10,762 nt of DNA from Chitinophagales bacterium (GTDB lineage Bacteria > Bacteroidota > Bacteroidia > Chitinophagales > JADIYW01), in the NCBI GenBank assembly GCA_020848315.1, contig JADLAH010000024.1:1-10762 (forward strand), read 5' to 3'. The notes under the pieces were generated by a model that saw nothing but the letters and a program-made list of their open reading frames with translations, was not told the origin of the DNA and searched no databases. Shown here one piece after another: positions 1-6,636 of the stretch (position 1 is the first letter of the stretch; the number at the start of each line of letters is the position of its first letter). Made by a program: the position numbers and the translations under genes.

Positions 1-25
1 CCGGCATCTCTCTTTAGCCAAGGTT

Positions 26-1048
26 TTAGAGTTTACCTAATAATTGTTCATAATTTTTGAATACTACGTCATGTTGCAATTGAATGATTGTCTTATTTCT
101 TCGTATCAGCTTATCTTCCAGTAATTCTGCCTTTAAGAGCATGGCATTAAGATTTAAGCTATCATACTCCAAAGCAACCTCTGCACACTCCATCATGAAA
201 TCGTCTTTTATACCGTATTTATACTCATACCCTTTTGCCAAATAGATCAAACATAATGCTACGGCTTGCTGGTCTGTTAATGTACGCAATGCGATTCCGT
301 TGCGCGTAGCGTCACCAGTGGTATACGTAAGCGTTTCGAGTGTGCCGCTACCGGGAAATGAGCGACTGGCTAATTCCACATTATAGTCAATTCCATTTAT
401 ATCGCTGTGTGTTATGTAGATATGGGAAGGAGCGGTACTTAAAGAAGCGTCAGATTGCAAACGATTCGCAAGTATCTTAAACAGAGATGCCAATGCAAAA
501 CAATTTCCCTGCTTTGTATATAATAAATTTGTCACCTGTGTATTCGTCCAGTCACCTGTTCCCATTGGGTCTTTTGTGGAATAATAATAAGGCAGATGAA
601 TGAAGAATAAGCTGTCATTCCATACATATAAGGTGGTATCTGTTATATAGGAATAAATTGCCCAATTAGTAAGTGTTTTATAAAAATCGGATTTCATCTG
701 TTCATCGGATTTCCTGGCCATTTCAAAAACATTTCTATCTCTTACAGGAATAAACTCTTGATTGCTACATCTCTTAATATCTAAAATACTATTAACACAT
801 TTTGTGATTACTTTCTGAAATCCATCGTATGATAGTATATTATCATGGAAGGCATTTTCAATAACGAAAATTGCCCTCTCATAGGAAAGCGGATGTTTAC
901 CCGTTAACATACTTTGTAATTCCTGCTTTGCCTGAACGAAATTTTGTTTTGAATATCTGATAGAATCATTACTACCAAATGTATCAGAACAAATACCGAA
1001 ATACATTACAGTTATCAAAAACAACCTGACTACATTTATACTGCGCAT
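26..1048 (-). CDS. Secreted transglutaminase-like protein (shorter paralogue)
   Basis: This is a 340-aa protein of unknown function. The N-terminus (about residues 1-25) is a basic, hydrophobic signal-like segment with no convincing lipobox, so export to the periplasm or beyond is likely. A segment near residues 44-72 (SMLTGK, LSYERA, IENAF, DN) matches the same region of the upstream gene. It is followed by a cysteine in a QGNCFALASL helix start (C183), a histidine in APSHIYI (H209) and an acid in YNVELAS (E225). That spacing is typical of the papain/transglutaminase-like Cys-His-Asp/Glu fold. The C-terminal 90 residues are helical and could be a TPR-like tail, as in SirB1-type proteins. The gene starts 18 bp after the stop of the larger paralogue, so the two probably share a transcript. 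Base composition is clearly AT-rich. The substrate is unknown, and peptidase, amidase or purely structural roles are all possible. Confidence 0.8.
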   Translation of the reverse strand: MRSINVVRLFLITVMYFGICSDTFGSNDSIRYSKQNFVQAKQELQSMLTGKHPLSYERAIFVIENAFHDNILSYDGFQKVITKCVNSILDIKRCSNQEFIPVRDRNVFEMARKSDEQMKSDFYKTLTNWAIYSYITDTTLYVWNDSLFFIHLPYYYSTKDPMGTGDWTNTQVTNLLYTKQGNCFALASLFKILANRLQSDASLSTAPSHIYITHSDINGIDYNVELASRSFPGSGTLETLTYTTGDATRNGIALRTLTDQQAVALCLIYLAKGYEYKYGIKDDFMMECAEVALEYDSLNLNAMLLKAELLEDKLIRRNKTIIQLQHDVVFKNYEQLLGKL

Positions 1049-1066
1049 AATTAAATATACTAAAAA

Positions 1067-2566
1067 TTATTTAATTTCTGTAAATAGATTCCTTTTTTGT
1101 TTTCCCTCAATGCCTTTTAGAATTTGTATCTCCCCTTTCATAGCCTGTTCATTCATCATCTCGTCATACATCCCTGCAGGCATTTCCTGATACCCTAACA
1201 TTTTAATGTAATCTTCATTTGCAACCATTTCTCTGAAAACGGCAAGTGCTTCAGGGATATGAGCAATCCTGGATTTATCTGCATTATGTTTTTTTAAAAT
1301 TTTCATCAGCTTATTCGCTAAGTATTCTGACAGTGCGAAATATGTCTGAATATGATTCTTCTTAGGAAAAAAATCACTCGCTCTATACAAACATTGTAAT
1401 ACGAAGCTATCCTCTGTATTGTGTAGGGTTCGCATATACTGTACCGCCAGATTCACCATACAATCTGCTATAACCTGTTTTGTATTTAGCGTATCTAAAA
1501 AAATACCAGATGCTTTAGCTTTTGAACTAATAAACATATTCTGTTGATACCATGCGTCTGATATTATCCAATTTGAAGTAGGTTCATAATTTTGTATCTT
1601 TCCTGTATTGTCCGGATATTTTATGAAAGTGTGATAAGGAGCTAAAGAAAGATAAGCTTTTACTCCTAAACCCTGCGCTAGAGACAAATATATAACAGGC
1701 ATACTCGAACATTGCCCACTACCTGTTGCCCAACATTTTGTAACAAAACTATTTCTGGCATCTTTCTGAGCCTGATAGTCGTTATAATCATAAAAGAATG
1801 GTGAGTGGGTTACTGTATGTGTTTTAAATCCTGTCTCTGCTGTTCCTGTTATCATAGTGGCAGAAAGATTCTCTGACATGAATTTTTGAATGGCAGTGTG
1901 TACCTGTTCTTTGTCTGAAAGGTTTCGCCCATTTTGTTTCATCCAAACCTTAATAAAATCAACCGACTTCTTAATAAGTGTTTTATAAGATTCGTGAGAA
2001 GAAAAATAATTATTATCAACTGTATTTTCAACATAATAATAGGCATTCTCAATAGACAATTTTTCTTTACCTGAGAGCATCGAATTTAGTTTCTGAAAAA
2101 CATCTTCAAACATCTTCTGTTTTGATACATAATCATCTGTCTGAACCTTATATTTTCCTGTAATTCTGCCATATGACCATGAAGTTTCGGTATTTATCTC
2201 ACTTAAAATATGTTGAATTTCTTGCCACCGTTTTTGTTGCACAATTTGATCCATCTGAAATACATCCTGATTTTGAGTCGGCAGATTAGGCATATTCATC
2301 ATTTGCATTGCATTTTCATATTGCTTTGCTATAATATCTTGCGCAGAAATGCCATTTTGATATTGATAGGGTTGCATTATTGCAGAACTACCACCCATAA
2401 AAATTTGATTATTTCGATGAATGATATTATCAGGTGTCAGCACATTGCTGCCTGATTGGTTTGGAATACCACCATACTGAAAAGGATTATAATTTTGTTG
2501 AGCATCAGCAAAACTAGATGAAAAGAGCAATATAACTATAAGGATTAAATAACGAAAAAACTCCAT
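1067..2566 (-). CDS. Secreted transglutaminase-like protein (longer paralogue)
   Basis: This 499-aa protein has a clear signal peptide (hydrophobic residues 5-20, likely cleavage after ADA at about residue 22). A Pro/Asn/Gln-rich low-complexity stretch (about 23-105) follows, and then a helical domain. A transglutaminase-like core comes next: C286 in SGQCSSMPVIYLSLA, H312 in APYHTFIKY and E328 in QNYEPTSN. The same three positions occur in the downstream 340-aa gene (C183, H209, E225), along with a shared SMLxGK...LSxExA...EN block (residues 162-181). This supports a duplication followed by divergence. The C-terminal part (about 360-480) is helical and ends in a GYQEMPAGMYDEMM motif. The longer N-terminal linker is the main difference between the two. 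Family membership is inferred from the catalytic pattern only, and I do not know its role. Confidence 0.82.
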   Translation of the reverse strand: MEFFRYLILIVILLFSSSFADAQQNYNPFQYGGIPNQSGSNVLTPDNIIHRNNQIFMGGSSAIMQPYQYQNGISAQDIIAKQYENAMQMMNMPNLPTQNQDVFQMDQIVQQKRWQEIQHILSEINTETSWSYGRITGKYKVQTDDYVSKQKMFEDVFQKLNSMLSGKEKLSIENAYYYVENTVDNNYFSSHESYKTLIKKSVDFIKVWMKQNGRNLSDKEQVHTAIQKFMSENLSATMITGTAETGFKTHTVTHSPFFYDYNDYQAQKDARNSFVTKCWATGSGQCSSMPVIYLSLAQGLGVKAYLSLAPYHTFIKYPDNTGKIQNYEPTSNWIISDAWYQQNMFISSKAKASGIFLDTLNTKQVIADCMVNLAVQYMRTLHNTEDSFVLQCLYRASDFFPKKNHIQTYFALSEYLANKLMKILKKHNADKSRIAHIPEALAVFREMVANEDYIKMLGYQEMPAGMYDEMMNEQAMKGEIQILKGIEGKQKRNLFTEIK

Positions 2567-2587
2567 ATTACACTATCATATTGCTAC

Positions 2588-2595
2588 CAAATATA
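2588..2595 (-). promoter_or_regulatory. Putative -7 promoter element of the transglutaminase-like pair
   Basis: Read on the minus strand this is TATATTTG, a perfect match to the Bacteroidota -7 consensus TAnnTTTG. It ends 21 nt before the ATG at 2566. The -33 position holds a T-run rather than TTTG, so the match is partial. Confidence 0.45.
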
Positions 2596-2698
2596 GCTAA
2601 ATTAATTGAAACGGGAAAAATAAAAATTACTAAATTATTTATCCAATATTGAAACCTATCATGGTTAAAGAGACTAATGTAATACCCTCATAAAAATT

Positions 2699-2738
2699 AG
2701 ACCTTACTCTTTGCTTTTGACGGCAAAAAATAAGGTCT
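2699..2738 (-). terminator. Hairpin terminator downstream of the 247-aa secreted protein gene
   Basis: AGACCTTA (2699-2706) is a perfect inverted repeat of TAAGGTCT (2731-2738). Inside it TTTGC (2710-2714) pairs with GCAAA (2723-2727), leaving a 3x3 internal loop and an 8-nt apical loop. On the minus strand the stem is followed by CTAATTTTTAT, a T-rich tract, as expected for intrinsic termination of the gene ending at 2771. The spacer is 204 bp between two same-strand genes. A second, outer pairing (ATTAG 2696-2700 with CTAAT 2754-2758) is possible. Confidence 0.6.
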
Positions 2739-2770
2739 TGTCCCCCAACTGGACTAATCTTGGGTACATC

Positions 2771-3514
2771 TTAATTCATAACGGTAGCGTTATGGGAAAG
2801 GTTATTATGTTTCGCTTCTGTAATGACAATAGTGTATGTTCCTTGCTCCAGCTCTAAAGCGTCGAGTGATAATACATTTTGTCCCGGAAAAATATTTCCC
2901 GTGATACACTGGTTGAAATTACCGCCTGTTTTCGCCAGACTGATATTCACCAGATTATCTTTGGAAGACTGAATATAGTAGTTTTTACGGGCAACGGCAG
3001 CAGCATCAAAAGATACTACCTGACCCATTTTTATTTCCACAAAACTGGAGGCATTGGAGAAACTCACATCCTGCATAGCCACTTCGCTTCCATTCACCAG
3101 ATTTTTGAATGTCACAGACATAATCTGTGCATTTTTATTCTTTTTCATTCCTGCGCCTAACAAAGCTGTCAGGTCAATTTCGTAGAGGTCGTCTGTCTCA
3201 TTCACCATCACTTCTTTCGTAAAAGACAGCAACTGATTGCCATCCGCTACCTGAATGGTAACCCCCAACAAAGAGGATGCTCCCTGACAGGAAAACTGCA
3301 TGTAAGCCGGAATGCCGGCAACACCTTTTGCATACTGGCAGCTGACTTCTACCGGATGTTGCTTGCTTACCAAAGCCTGTACCGGCTGTACGCTGTTTTC
3401 TTTTACAGAAACGGCATAAGCATGCGTTTGCTTCTCGGGATTTGATTTTGCATGGGCAACAGACAGCGATAATATCGCAACATGTGCAAGAGTGAACAGA
3501 AAGGGTTTTAACAT
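2771..3514 (-). CDS. Secreted beta-rich protein of unknown function
   Basis: This 247-aa protein begins with a signal peptide (hydrophobic residues 4-20, probable cleavage after AHA at residue 22). The mature part alternates polar and hydrophobic residues in short strands, with many Ser, Asn, Val and Gly, which suggests two beta-sandwich modules. The first covers roughly residues 50-160. The second, about 165-240, ends in a GTYTIVITEA strand. That last motif resembles the end of the type IX secretion C-terminal sorting domain, but the protein ends in SHNATVMN without the usual basic tail, so I do not call a sorting signal. Two cysteines (in VSCQYA and FSCQGA) lie close together and could form a disulfide. 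The gene has its own promoter and terminator and appears monocistronic. I do not recognise a family, and an adhesin, inhibitor or envelope structural protein are all possible. Confidence 0.75.
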   Translation of the reverse strand: MLKPFLFTLAHVAILSLSVAHAKSNPEKQTHAYAVSVKENSVQPVQALVSKQHPVEVSCQYAKGVAGIPAYMQFSCQGASSLLGVTIQVADGNQLLSFTKEVMVNETDDLYEIDLTALLGAGMKKNKNAQIMSVTFKNLVNGSEVAMQDVSFSNASSFVEIKMGQVVSFDAAAVARKNYYIQSSKDNLVNISLAKTGGNFNQCITGNIFPGQNVLSLDALELEQGTYTIVITEAKHNNLSHNATVMN

Positions 3515-3535
3515 ACTTGGGTTCTTATGTTAAGT

Positions 3536-3566
3536 CGAAGTTAAGATAAACTTTTCAAATTGTCAA
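3536..3566 (-). promoter_or_regulatory. Putative promoter of the 247-aa secreted protein gene
   Basis: On the minus strand a TTG (plus positions 3564-3566) is separated by exactly 20 nt from TAACTTCG (3536-3543). The latter is one base off the Bacteroidota -7 consensus TAnnTTTG. The element ends 21 nt before the ATG at 3514, leaving a short leader. Confidence 0.5.
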
Positions 3567-3576
3567 CAAGTGCTCT

Positions 3577-3597
3577 TAATTTTTTTCAAAAAAATTA
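3577..3597. repeat. A/T-only perfect inverted repeat at the carboxyltransferase stop codon
   Basis: TAATTTTTTT (3577-3586), one central C, then AAAAAAATTA (3588-3597) form a 10-bp perfect inverted repeat. It overlaps the TAA stop of the minus-strand carboxyltransferase. The stem is A/T only and would be weak, so it may act as a poor terminator or be a by-product of T and A runs. Confidence 0.4.
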
Positions 3598-5019
3598 TCG
3601 CCATGGCTGTATTCCTGTCCTGCGGGCTGTCGGGCGTTCCGCTTTCTGCTGTAAAAGCGTCAGTGTTTTCATTAATATACCGCGGGTCTCGTCGGGATGA
3701 ATGACGGCATCTATCTGCCCGTGTTCCGCGGCGACATACGGATGCAGATGTTGTTGTGCATAGTCTTCCAGCAAGGCTATTCTGCTCGTTTCAGGGTCGT
3801 CCGACTGTTGTATTTCTTTGTGAAAGATAACCCGTGCGGCAGCCTCTTTACCCACAACGGCTACTTTTGCGCAAGGCCAGGCAAATACCGCATCCGCGCC
3901 CATGCCCTTGCAGTTCATGCCGGCATAGGCACCGCCGATGAGTTTATGGATAATAACCGTAATCTTCGGAACGCGCGCCTGCACGAGTGCGGACAATACC
4001 GCTGCGCCGACCGACACCATGCCCTGTTGTTCCTGCTCGCGTCCCGGCATAAATCCGGGCGAGTCGGCGAGAAAAATCAGCGGAATGGAATAGGCATCAC
4101 AGATCTGCACAAAGCGCGCGATTTTCCTGCTCGCCTTGATATCCAGAATACCCGACATACACATCGGCTGATTGGCGATAATGCCTGTCACCATGTTACC
4201 CATGCAGGCAAAGCCCGTGATGAGATTCGGGGCATATTCCGCCTGCAGTTCCAGAAAACTGTCATCATCCACAATGGCTTCAATGATACGCAACATATCA
4301 TATCCGCACTTGTCCTCTCCATCCGGCAACAGTTCCATCATCGCTTCAGGACTTGATTTCTTTCTGATTAGCTGCGGAGGCGTCAGCGTGATATCTGAAA
4401 AATGTTGCGGCAGATAACGCAACAGCCGGCGGGCAGACGAAATCGCTTCAGATTCGCTCGCAGCCACGATTGTGGCCAATCCGGTTTCACGGCCGTGCTG
4501 TTCGCTGCCACCCAATGCCGCCATACTCACCTGTTCGCCGAGCACTTGCTCCACAACTTTCGGACCGGTAATGAAAGTATGGCTTTGTTGCTCCACCATG
4601 ATACAGAAATCCATGAGTGCCGCACTGTATGCCGTTGCGCCTGAATTGGTGCCCAACAACACCGCGATGGTGGGCACCACGCCGGAAATCTCCGCGAACT
4701 GCCGGAACATCTCCGCAATCGCGTGCATCCCCACCACTCCTTCCTGTATGCGGGCGCCGGGCGATTCCCAAAGTGCTATCACCGGTATGCGTACCGTCTG
4801 TGCTTTTTTGAGCAATGCCGCAATCTTGCGCGCTGCCTGCTCGCTGATGCTGCCCGACTGCACCCATCTATCCGTAGCGATAATGGCCACACGGCGACCA
4901 TCCACCATACCGATGCCTGTAATGGCACAATCTGTCCGAACACCATCAACAGGAGCACCCACTTCTTCAAAAGAAGAGAGGTCCGTGAGTAGCGCGATGC
5001 GTTGTAGTGCGGTCAGCAT
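3595..5019 (-). CDS. Acyl-CoA carboxylase carboxyltransferase (beta) subunit, PccB/AccD-like
   Basis: This 474-aa protein is predicted to transfer CO2 from carboxybiotin to an acyl-CoA, giving malonyl- or methylmalonyl-CoA. The N-terminal crotonase-like half holds SPGARIQEGV (87-96), GTNSGATAYSAALMDF (123-138), FITGPKVVEQVLGE (149-162) and LGGSEQHG (169-176). The C-terminal half holds ADSPGFMPGREQE (318-330) and the second oxyanion loop GGAYAGMNCKGMGAD (362-376), then AWP (380-382). It begins at LTALQRI, the usual LTARERI region, so it lacks roughly the first 40 residues of typical PccB (510-540 aa). The first oxyanion loop has SG where the family usually has GG. Residue A366 sits at the acyl-pocket position that is Asp in PccB and Ile in AccB-type enzymes. 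No biotin carboxylase or biotin carrier lies nearby, so partners must be encoded elsewhere. It is divergent from the CarA/CarB-like operon, with 90 bp between start codons, and may feed it malonyl-CoA (inference). A housekeeping carboxylase is the alternative. Confidence 0.9.
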   Translation of the reverse strand: MLTALQRIALLTDLSSFEEVGAPVDGVRTDCAITGIGMVDGRRVAIIATDRWVQSGSISEQAARKIAALLKKAQTVRIPVIALWESPGARIQEGVVGMHAIAEMFRQFAEISGVVPTIAVLLGTNSGATAYSAALMDFCIMVEQQSHTFITGPKVVEQVLGEQVSMAALGGSEQHGRETGLATIVAASESEAISSARRLLRYLPQHFSDITLTPPQLIRKKSSPEAMMELLPDGEDKCGYDMLRIIEAIVDDDSFLELQAEYAPNLITGFACMGNMVTGIIANQPMCMSGILDIKASRKIARFVQICDAYSIPLIFLADSPGFMPGREQEQQGMVSVGAAVLSALVQARVPKITVIIHKLIGGAYAGMNCKGMGADAVFAWPCAKVAVVGKEAAARVIFHKEIQQSDDPETSRIALLEDYAQQHLHPYVAAEHGQIDAVIHPDETRGILMKTLTLLQQKAERPTARRTGIQPWR

Positions 5020-5109
5020 ATCATAATTATCAGAACCAATATATTAAAACTTTCAGTAAAACTCACTATTTACTATATTGCAGTTTATTTCTCACCAAAA
5101 AATAATGCG
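5020..5109. promoter_or_regulatory. Divergent promoter region between carboxyltransferase and beta-lactam synthetase genes
   Basis: This 90-bp AT-rich spacer must carry both promoters. The best plus-strand candidate is TATATTGC (5074-5081) with TTT 20 nt upstream (5051-5053). The best minus-strand candidate is TATATTGG (plus 5036-5043). Both are imperfect versions of TAnnTTTG with no proper TTTG at -33, so an activator or another sigma factor may be needed. No clear operator palindrome is visible. Confidence 0.3.
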
Positions 5110-6636
5110 GTGCATCAGTTTATCCTGCATATAGGCAACATTCCGGCAGCACTCCGGCCCGTATCATTTGACGGCAACGGGAAGCAATGGCAGCAATGGC
5201 TGGAGTTCGGCGGATTTCGCGTTGCGGTGGAACATCCGGAGCAGCAGCATTTGCAAGTCGGCCGCCAAGATTTTTTTCTGACTGGGAAAATAGATAACCT
5301 GACTGTACTGGCCGCAAATGCGGGCATCGCAGCCGCAGATTCGGATATTGTAACCGGCTTCCATTTGCTACAACAGAACGGATGGGAAGGCACCCGTCAA
5401 TGGAAAGGGGCTTTTGCGGTGATATTATATGACGACGACACAAAAGTATTACAATACAGTATCGGCAACACCGGACTGATGCAGGCGTATATCCATGTCA
5501 GCCCGCATCAGGCTGTCATTACTTCTTCTTTAAAAGCATTGAGAAATAACCCGCTGGTGGAGCGCAGCATGATTCCGATAGATAGTTACCGGTATGCTTA
5601 TACCAAAAACGTGGCGCCGGATTTCTGCTTCCTGCAGCAATTCCGCCGCGTGATTCCCGGCTATGCCTATCTGTTTGATGTCCGGTCATTGGATGTTCGA
5701 AATCACACAGCAATTGCCATTCAACCGATAGAAGCAATTGTCTGCAATATCCGTCCGGAAGATGCCGCTGAACGCCTGTATGAACTGATACACGCCAATG
5801 TGCAGGATAAAATACATTCGAACAGCATTGGCATTCCCGTTTCCGGCGGTGTGGATTCCGGCCTGATTGCCGCCCTGCTGCATCAGTCGTGTCAGCCGAT
5901 TCACACCTACACCATCGGCACCGATTTCGGGAATGAATACGAACAGGCTTTTGAAGTTCACCGCCACACCGATTCCATTCATCAGGAAATATATGTAGAC
6001 ACCGAAGGGTGTTGTGAAGGATTGCTGCAAAGTGTATGGCACAATGAAATCTGCGATCCGCTGTATGCCGAAGGTTTTGTCGGATTCTACCATGTTTTCA
6101 AGGCGGCACAGTCATCTGTAACACAAATTTTTACCGGCTATGGTGCCGACCTGATTCTGGGCGATTTTCTGCAGATAGAAGACCGGAGCAATATCAATGC
6201 ATTCTCGGAATACTGGTGCCGGAGAGCGGCGTGGACAGGAGAAATGAGTCCGTTTTTAGCGGAGTCTTTCGGACTGAATATCCAACACCCATTCTGGGAA
6301 ACGGAGCTCATTCAGTTCAGTCTGTCCATTCCCTATGCCTATAAATACCGTGGACAGGAAGTAAAGGCGCTGCTGAGAGAAATGGCGGTAAACAAAAAAA
6401 TATTGCCGCACGATATTGCATGGCGCAAAAAAAATGCCTTTACCACCGGCGCGAGTCTGGATCAGCTGTTTTCGCATACACTGGGAATTCCACACGACAA
6501 AACCTATCGTTTTAAATCCATATTTTTGTATTACCTGTTTGAATGTCTTTTTGTGAAAGATGAAATGCTGCGCGACATCGACTTCCAACAGCTCATTACT
6601 AAAACCAATAACTATGTCCGACAACATCTTGCTTAG
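5110..6636 (+). CDS. carA: Beta-lactam (carbapenam) synthetase, CarA-like, asparagine synthetase B fold
   Basis: This 508-aa protein is predicted to adenylate a beta-amino acid such as carboxymethylproline and close it to a beta-lactam (carbapenam-3-carboxylate), releasing AMP and PPi. Residues 1-210 form the Ntn glutaminase-like domain, but residue 2 is His rather than the Cys needed for glutaminase activity, as expected for this family. Residues 215-508 form the ATP-pyrophosphatase domain: PP-loop SGGVDS (245-250), TIGTDFGNEYEQA (268-280), HNEICDPLYAE (311-321), FTGYGAD (341-347), AAWTGE (373-378), IQHPFW (391-396) and AWRKK (437-441). Asparagine synthetases have GEGxDE where this has GYGAD. 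Y344, E378 and K441 (or K440) match the Tyr345-Glu380 dyad and Lys443 of Pectobacterium CarA (503 aa). The start is GTG at 5110, chosen because the N-terminus then aligns with CarA. An out-of-frame ATG lies 5 nt upstream. The 3' end overlaps the CarB-like gene by 23 bp. The alignment is from memory. Confidence 0.9.
   Translation: MHQFILHIGNIPAALRPVSFDGNGKQWQQWLEFGGFRVAVEHPEQQHLQVGRQDFFLTGKIDNLTVLAANAGIAAADSDIVTGFHLLQQNGWEGTRQWKGAFAVILYDDDTKVLQYSIGNTGLMQAYIHVSPHQAVITSSLKALRNNPLVERSMIPIDSYRYAYTKNVAPDFCFLQQFRRVIPGYAYLFDVRSLDVRNHTAIAIQPIEAIVCNIRPEDAAERLYELIHANVQDKIHSNSIGIPVSGGVDSGLIAALLHQSCQPIHTYTIGTDFGNEYEQAFEVHRHTDSIHQEIYVDTEGCCEGLLQSVWHNEICDPLYAEGFVGFYHVFKAAQSSVTQIFTGYGADLILGDFLQIEDRSNINAFSEYWCRRAAWTGEMSPFLAESFGLNIQHPFWETELIQFSLSIPYAYKYRGQEVKALLREMAVNKKILPHDIAWRKKNAFTTGASLDQLFSHTLGIPHDKTYRFKSIFLYYLFECLFVKDEMLRDIDFQQLITKTNNYVRQHLA

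Noticed and set aside
2771..3514. Type IX secretion C-terminal sorting domain on the 247-aa secreted protein
   Set aside because: A GTYTIVI strand is present, but the conserved spacing and basic C-terminal tail are missing.
3697..4356. 219-codon open frame on the plus strand inside the carboxyltransferase gene
   Set aside because: It is His/Arg-rich with no recognisable motif and lies opposite a clear GC-rich coding gene, so it is an antisense shadow.
6560..6613. 18-residue N-terminal extension of the carB-like protein from an upstream ATG
   Set aside because: It lies entirely within the carA-like coding region in another frame and has no counterpart in CarB, whose length matches the 6614 start.
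5110..6636. Annotation as asparagine synthetase (glutamine-hydrolysing)
   Set aside because: There is no Cys at position 2, the GEGxDE motif is GYGAD, and the Tyr-Glu dyad and WRKK lysine fit carbapenam synthetase instead.
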